64,000 nucleotides of DNA from contig CM055109.1 in assembly GCA_029204225.1 (NCBI GenBank), forward strand, positions 22,222,422 through 22,286,421, written 5' to 3'. Position 1 is the stretch's first letter; every line of letters begins with the position of its first letter. The position numbers and the translations under genes were made by a program. This document shows positions 57,782-64,000 of the stretch, in pieces. A model generated the notes under the pieces. The model was not told the DNA's origin, did no database searches, and worked only from the letters and a program-made list of their open reading frames with translations. The stretch is from Diphasiastrum complanatum. Its lineage: Eukaryota; Streptophyta; Lycopodiopsida; Lycopodiales; Lycopodiaceae.

Positions 57782-59360
57782 CTAGGATGGATGTAGCATA
57801 AACATGATAGTAGCATTATCATCTAAATCACAAGCATGTCCTTCATAAAAAATAACATCCCTACTCACTATCACCATGCTAGTGATGGGATTGAAGACTC
57901 TATATCCTTTGCATTTCTCACCATATCCCACAAAGATGCCTTTTGATGGAGTTTTATCCAAGGATTGGTGTACATAGCAAGTGAATCCAAAAACTTTGAG
58001 ATCCTTGGGATTGGGCTTCTCTCCAAATAGAGCTTCAAATGGTGTGATTCCTCCAATGGCTTGGTTAGGCAATCTATTGCACAAATAATTAACAAGCTTA
58101 GCCACAGTAGCAAAAGTCTCATCATAATCAATGCCTTTGGTTTGTAAAAAACCTTTGGCAACAAGCCTAGATTTATGCTTGCTTATTGATCCATCTTGAT
58201 TATACTTCAATCTAAATACCCACTTGCAATCAAGAGGTTTCTTCCCTTGAGGAAGATTCACAAGATCCCAAGTATGATTCTCAATAAGAGCATCATACTC
58301 TACTTGCATAGCATCCATCCAACTTTTAGACTTACAAGCATCTTCATAGCATGTTGGCTCATCTAACATTGAAGTAACAAAGGTGTAAGATGTGAAAGAT
58401 GATGAGCCTTCCTTTTGATCACCTTGACCATCATACGTGAGCCTCAATGGCTCGGATCTTGCCCTTGTAGATCTTCTTGGAGTTCTTGGAGTTCTTGCAT
58501 CTTGAGGTGGATCCTCAAGTTCTTCTTCACTTGGAAGCTCCTCCTCCATCCTAGCATGATCCTTGGCATCAAGATGATTACTATCATTATCATCCAGATC
58601 ACAAGCATGTCCTTCATAAAAAATAACATCCCTACTCACTATCACCTTGCTAGTGATGGGATTGAAGACTCTATAACCTTTGCTATTCTCACCATATCCC
58701 ACAAAGATGCCTTTGATGGATGTTGCATCATCCTTCCTTCTCTTATCCAAGGATTGGTGTACGTAGCAAGTGGATCCAAAAACTTTGAGATCCTTGAGAT
58801 TGGGCTTCTCTTTATATAGAGCTTCAAATGGTGTGATTCCTCCAATGGCTTGGTTTGGCAATCTATTGCACAAATAGTTAGCACAATTATTGCTTCACCC
58901 CAAAATGGTTTGGATAGAGAAGCATCTAGCCTTAAGGCCTTATCACACTCACAAAGAGATCTATTTCTTCTCTCACTCACTCCATTTTGTTGAGGGGTGT
59001 ATGGACATGACAACTCTCTCTTTATGCCATTAGAACTACAAAAGTCAATCAACTTGTTGGAGACATATTCACCTCCATTATCACTCCTTAATACCTTAAT
59101 CTTGGTGCTAAGTTGATTTTTACCAAAGTCTTGAACTTTACAAAAGAATCAAACACCATTGATTTGCTAGACAAGAGGTACATCCAACAATATCTAGAAT
59201 AGTCATCAATGAAGATTAGATAATACTTGGCACCATCATTTGACTCATGTGAAAAGCTATGAACATCCGAGTGAATGAGTTCAAGAGGAGAGCTTGATCT
59301 TGATGTAGATCTTGAGAAGGGTAGTTTGTGAGCCTTTGAGAGGCTGCATGCTTCACATAA
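57782..59360 (-). pseudogene. Copia integrase and reverse transcriptase start, with duplicated integrase segment
   Basis: Minus strand from the right: integrase core remnants (LSCPYTPQQNGVSERRNRSL near 59010), then an open frame of 363 codons (58873-57782): LCNRLPNQAIGGITPFEALY, FVGYGENSKGYRVFN, an acidic/basic linker, reverse transcriptase start HTWDLVNLPQGKKPLDCKWV through TKGIDYDETFATVAKLV, then immediately a second copy of LCNRLPNQAIGGITPFEALF through FYEGHACDLDDN. The reverse transcriptase core with YVDD is absent. Confidence 0.9.
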
Positions 59361-59691
59361 AAAATCAGCCTAGATTAATTAGTTCTCATGACACAATTTC
59401 AAAACTAATTAATGGCAAGTGATCTTGGTAGCTTATCCTAGGATTTGCACTAAAAATTACATCAAACTGACTCCAGATGAGATTATAGTGATCCAATGAA
59501 TATGGGAGTTTAAATGCTGGTTCATAGGTGCCCACATGTGTGAACAGTACGGAATTTGATCCACAAGAAGTTGGGATCAAATCCCCTCACCAATTCCAAG
59601 ATACTAGCTCGCCCTTCCAATACTAGCTTTTTGCACCAGAAACCTACTAAAACTAGATTAGTTTTAAACACTGATCGATAGCCTTGTACTT

Positions 59692-59704
59692 GGCTCTGAT
59701 ACCA
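59692..59704 (-). other. Copia primer-binding site
   Basis: Minus strand TGGTATCAGAGCC, complementary to initiator-Met tRNA, adjoining the LTR end at 59705. Confidence 0.92.
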
Positions 59705-59769
59705 TGTTGAAAGTATAGTACTAAGGACCATAAATGGATCTTTGAATGATCCACAAGGTTGATTGTGTG

Positions 59770-60239
59770 TGATGGAGGATATTTTGCGGTCGGATGAATC
59801 GTGACTTAGAATTTGCTTCGAACAGGAACACAGATCATGCTACACAGTAACACAGACAGAAAACACTCTCCACAGCAAGCTCACATAGCAACTGTATTTC
59901 TCAAAATGAAATTACATTGTACATATAGTTGTTCACTCAGGCAACCCATGCATGACCCAGGTTGCCGTTGGCGAGATGCGTGTCCCATCAACTTGCCTCG
60001 TGGCGAGGCCAACTAATCTTATCAACTGTTAGGATCCACAGTACAATAGCACAATGATTCTACTTTAGTTCTAACTCTCTCTCTTAAAGTAGAGTCTACT
60101 TTTTATACAGTCATATACATAGCTTTAAAGTTAACAAACTTTAAGTATAGAAATCTTTGATCTAAACTTATTAATTTTTCTCCAACAAGTGGCTTAGTGA
60201 AAATATCAGCTAGTTGTTCTTGTAGAATCTATGCTACAA
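59770..60239 (-). mobile_element. LTR and pol end of the next copia element
   Basis: Matches 52795-53215. The purine tract on the minus strand is AAGAGAGAGAG at about 60091-60103, so the LTR lies left of it. The left LTR limit is placed at the break in the neighbouring LTR at 59769. Confidence 0.7.
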
Positions 60240-63231
60240 TGAACAACATGAATTTCACGACTCAGCAGCCTCTCACGTATAAAGTGATACTGAATTTCAA
60301 TGTGTTTGGTTCTTGCATGGAACACTGGATTCTTTGCTAGCTGAATGCCACTCTGACTGTTGCTATGTAATGTCGTGAGATTTTTCTACTTCTTGCCAAC
60401 TTCTTCCAAGATTTGTCTCAACCATATAGCTTCCTGTGCTACACTACACATTGCCTTATACTCTGCTTCTGTGGTGGATAGAGCAATTGTACTTTGCTTC
60501 TTACTAGACCAGGAAAAGCAACTACCACAAAACTGGAATACATACCCTATGGTGGATCTACGATCATCATAGTCACCTCCCCAATCCGCATCCACATAGC
60601 CACACAACTCAGGTAAACCATCATGCTTCCTATAAACTCAAGCCATAATCTGAAGTGCCTTTCACATAACGCAGAATGCACCTTCCAATGCGTTTTCGTA
60701 GGTGCTGCCATAAACTGACTTACAATGCCAACAACATAGCATATATCTGGTCTAGTCATGGTAAGGTAAATCGAGCTCCCTACTAACTGCCTATATAGCG
60801 TAGCATCAAATGACTGTGACTCATCAAGCTTAGGAAGCTTTTTACCTGGTTCAATAGGAGTATTCATTGGTTTGCAATCCTGCAACCTAAACCTGTGCAA
60901 CAACTCTTTGACATACTTCACCCGTGTTAAACCCACTTCATGTCCTTTTTGCCACACCTCTACTCCAAGGCAATAATGCATCAAGCTGAGATCTGTCATC
61001 TTGAATTGTTCCATGAGGTCTTTCTTGATCATATCTATCATCTCTTGATTATTTCCCATAATAATCAAGTCATCAACATAAAGAGCAATCAAAGCAACCA
61101 TACCATCAAAGAATAAGACATATAGATTTGGATCAGAGTGTGTTCTCACCATCCCCTTTGAATGAAAGTAGGCATCAATCCTGCTATACCACGCACGTGG
61201 TGCCTGTTTAAGACCATAAAGTGCTTTCTTCAAGCGACATACTTTATTTTCTTGTCCCTTCACTACAAAGCCTTTAGGTTGATCCATGAACACCTCTTCT
61301 TCTAACTCAACATTTAGAAAAGTAGATTTCACATCCATCTGATGCAAAGGCCAATCAAAATGTGAATCTAAAGCAACAAGTAGACATAGAGTATTCCACT
61401 TACATACCGACGCAAAGGTCTCCTCATAGTCGATGCCTTTACTTTGTGCATACCCTTTGATCACCAATCGGCTACCTGGTTAAAATGTATCCCATGGTAC
61501 ATCCTTCTCCTTGCATTTGTCACCTACAGCTTCAATCTTTCTTGCACCAAAACGTTTGTCTCTACCTCTCCAACCTGTCTCTTGAGGTTGAGTAGTAGTA
61601 TCTTGAGATGTATCCTCATGTTCATCACTCGGAAGGTCAATGAATGGATCATCATCAGGAGGTATCCTCACTATACCATTCTATCCCACTGGATGTGTCT
61701 ATCTTCTCAGCATCCTCGTCTTCATACATCTTGGATTCATCAAATATAACATCACGGCTTACATGGATTTTATTTTCCACTGGATCAAAACATCTATAGC
61801 TCTTCACACATTCATCATATCCTAGGAATATACACTTGATAGCTTTCACATCAAGTTTACGTCTCTCTTCCTTAGGAATGTGTACAAAGGCCTTACATCC
61901 AAAGGTTCGCAAGTGGTTCACCTTTGGCTTCTTCTTCGTGAATGTTTCCTCAAGTGTTATCTTTGTATGGCAATGGTAGGACTTCTATTTTGAAGTTAGA
62001 CTGCCGTACTGCATGCTTTTGACCAAAAATCTTTTGGTAGTTTCATCTCAGCTAGCATAGATCTAGCACTTTCCACAATCGTACAATTCTTGCGCTCAGC
62101 TACACCATTGAGAGCAGGAGTATGAGCTTGCGTAAATTGTCTTTTGATCCCACATTGATCACAAAGGTCATTGAAGTCATTAGACTTGTACTCACCTCCA
62201 CTATATGATCTAGGACTTTGATCTTCCTACCTGTCTAATTTTCGACCAATGCTTTGAAGCTCTTGAAATTGTTAAATGCATCCGATTTCTTCTTCAAGAA
62301 GTAGATCCATGTCTTACGTGACATATCATCAATAAAGGTCATGAAATAGAAGGTTTTACCTGAGGACATGGTCCTCATAGGCCCGCATAAATCTGTGTGG
62401 ATCAAATCCAGGATGTTCTTTGCCCTTGCAACACCATATACACATGACTCGCACATCCATTTCAAGTGGTCTTCTATAGTAGGCAATCCTGTTACCATCT
62501 CCAATTTTCTCATCAAACTGAGGCTTCCCAAGTTCAAGTGACCAAGCCTCTTATGCCACAACTCAGTTTGCGATGGAATGGATGACACAAGTCCATGTTG
62601 CCCCTTGATTGTGGCATTCAACCTGTACAATTTTGTATTGGGCTCTCTTACTCCATCCGCAATAACTTTGAACTTTTGATTCACATCCTTCACATAGCAA
62701 CGATCATGGGTGAATTTTACTTTCAACTTTTGATCAGTTTTGACTCCAACAGAAAGTAGATTTTTCTTCAAACCTGGTACGTAAAGTACCTCCCTGATCA
62801 TCCTACTTTTGCCATCAGATAGTTGGATTGAAACGGGGCCTATCCCCTTGATCTTGCACACATCGCCATTTGCTTGTGAAACGAACGTTCCATTATCCAG
62901 CACTTTCAAGCTACTGAACCAATTTTTGTTACCTGTCATGTGTCTTGTGGCTCCCGAGTCAATATACCACGCTTGATCATCCTGATTAGATGACAATGTA
63001 GATATGAATATGCTAGAGTCTTCAATCTCACCCTCATCGACAAGGTTACCTGCTTGTTTTGGTTTTCCCTTGCCTTGTTCCGCCAGGAATTTGTGACATT
63101 CACTCTTCCAATGGCCCTTTTTACCACAATGGAAGCACTTGCCTTTCTTCTTGGTCTTACTGGAGGATCTCTCATCCCCCTGAGACTTGGCAAATTGCTG
63201 TTTAGACTTCTTCTTGCCCCGTGCAAAATTG
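60240..63231 (-). pseudogene. Copia pol and gag end, nearly full length
   Basis: Minus strand from the right: zinc knuckle CFHCGKKGHWKSEC (about 63130), protease WYIDSGATRHMTGNKNW (62970), integrase zinc region LWHKRLGHLNLGSLSLMRKL, integrase core ILDLIHTDLCGPMRTMSSGK, a damaged stretch 61655-62235, reverse transcriptase with FLNVELEEEVFMDQPKGF and ALYVDDLIIMGNNQEM (about 61070), and RNase H YVDADWGGDYDDRRSTIGYV, ALSTTEAEYKAM. Three or more frame changes. It breaks at 63231 inside gag and continues with pol of another element. Confidence 0.93.
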
Positions 63232-64000
63232 GCTCATCCTGAATACTACATAAGCAATATCAACAGGTGTGTTGTTCGCAAGGTACATCAGTGATCCTAT
63301 CAGCTTCTTGTAAGGTGTGGGCTGTATCTGTTCTCTCTCTTTCTCAGTCTTCGGACAGTTTTCATTTGTCAGTCCCATCCATGTGAGCATTGGAGTATTC
63401 GCTCCTTTGTAGTTCAGCATCTCAAAATCCTCTAGGATCATTTGGGTGTATATGGATTGGTGAAGGTAAAGCTTACCTCCCTGATAGTCCCTTTCAATTT
63501 GTAAGCCCAGGTAACACCTGCTTCTCCCAGATCCACAATCTCAAAATGTTTCGAGATGTTTGTCTTCACTTCAGCAATCAGCTGCTCACTCCTGCAAAGT
63601 ATCAGAGTGTCGTCAACGTATATAGCCACGATGATGATCTGCCCATTTGTAACTCTGACATATACATTGGAATCAACCAACAGAGGCTTGAATCCTAATG
63701 ATTTCAGGGCTTGATCTTTCTTCTTGTACCATTGTCGGGTTGATTGTTTCAGACCGTAGATGCTCCTATGCATTCTGCATGCATAGCCAGGAAGTGAATT
63801 CGAGACATATCTTGGGGGTTGATCCATATAGAGCTCTTCGTCTAGTTTGCCATGCAAGAAGGCTGTCTTCTTATCCACAATGTGGATCCTGAGGACATAA
63901 GCTGTTGTATATGCAAATAACAGACATAGGGACGAATGTTTGACAACATGAGAGAAGGTTTCAGACTAGTCAATACCATATCTTTGAGAAAATCCCTTCG
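63232..64000 (-). pseudogene. Third copia element: reverse transcriptase/connection fragment
   Basis: Minus strand from the right end of the window: FLHGKLDEELYMDQPPRYVS, CRMHRSIYGLKQSTRQWYKK, YVDDTLILCRSEQLIAEV (about 63620), a frame change at 63510, MILEDFEMLNYKGANTPMLT, PYKKLIGSLMYLANNTPVDI, AYVVFRMSQF, ending at 63232. Same family as 34686-35763, with intact YVDD. Continues beyond the window. Confidence 0.92.

Larger units (their letters stand above)
56316..59769 (-). mobile_element. Copia element with chimeric pol, partial 5' LTR
   Basis: Minus-strand element: 3' LTR 56316-57008 (693 bp, TGTTGAAAG...TTTTCACA), purine tract, pol to about 59360, primer-binding site 59692-59704, and only the first 65 bp of the 5' LTR (59705-59769), where the next element begins. 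Gag and the protease region are missing. Related to the elements at 36.8-38.5 kb and 1.5-2.4 kb. Confidence 0.88.

Overview
This is nuclear DNA of a flowering plant. It is AT-rich, has long dinucleotide microsatellites, is packed with decayed Ty1/copia LTR retrotransposons primed by initiator-Met tRNA, and carries one intact plant-specific gene, a zinc-finger homeodomain (ZF-HD) transcription factor at 9265-10056 (minus strand), in a small GC-richer island. The species cannot be fixed from the sequence.

Layout. 1-3 kb: two truncated copia pieces and a TA microsatellite. 3-9.2 kb: single-copy-looking DNA with no recognisable gene. 9.2-11 kb: the ZF-HD gene and its upstream region. 11-16 kb: minisatellite, tandem duplications and a CT microsatellite. 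16-18 kb: copia LTR and gag. 18-25.4 kb, with displaced pieces at 30.4-30.6 and 32.7-32.9 kb: an unusual multi-gene block. 25.4-30.4 kb: a copia element with both LTRs that split one gene of that block. 30.6-45 kb: more copia fragments in both orientations and a gypsy gag with its primer site. 45-54 kb: repeats, a large unrecognised decayed ORF at 48.4-50.1 kb and a LINE fragment. 54.6-64 kb: three adjoining minus-strand copia elements.

The block at 18-25 kb is the part that looks new. On the minus strand it has a histone H3-like fold (21079-21464), a basic Ser/Pro-rich stretch, and exons of a Ulp1/C48-type cysteine protease (19395-20289). A plus-strand gene of unknown family (22978-24889) diverges from it across about 1 kb with a TATA box on each side. 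A third gene, minus strand, spliced and split by retrotransposons (exons at 32.8, 30.5/25.4 and 25.1 kb), ends in a transposase-like motif. Scattered through leaders, an intron and the shared promoter region are spaced inverted repeats with a near-constant geometry: arms of about 16-22 bp around GATATCGGATCAACGCGC and spacers of 30-35 bp that differ from unit to unit. One unit has entirely different arms but the same geometry, and three related units sit inside the younger copia insertion. My working inference is a decayed large DNA transposon (KDZ-like or unclassified) or another captured multi-gene element carrying hairpin repeats. No single gene of the block except 18251-18796 reads through without damage, and the outer ends of the block were not found.

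The retrotransposons explain most of the remaining coding signal. Nearly all carry frameshifts, stops or deletions, and several are nested or chimeric. None looks autonomous.
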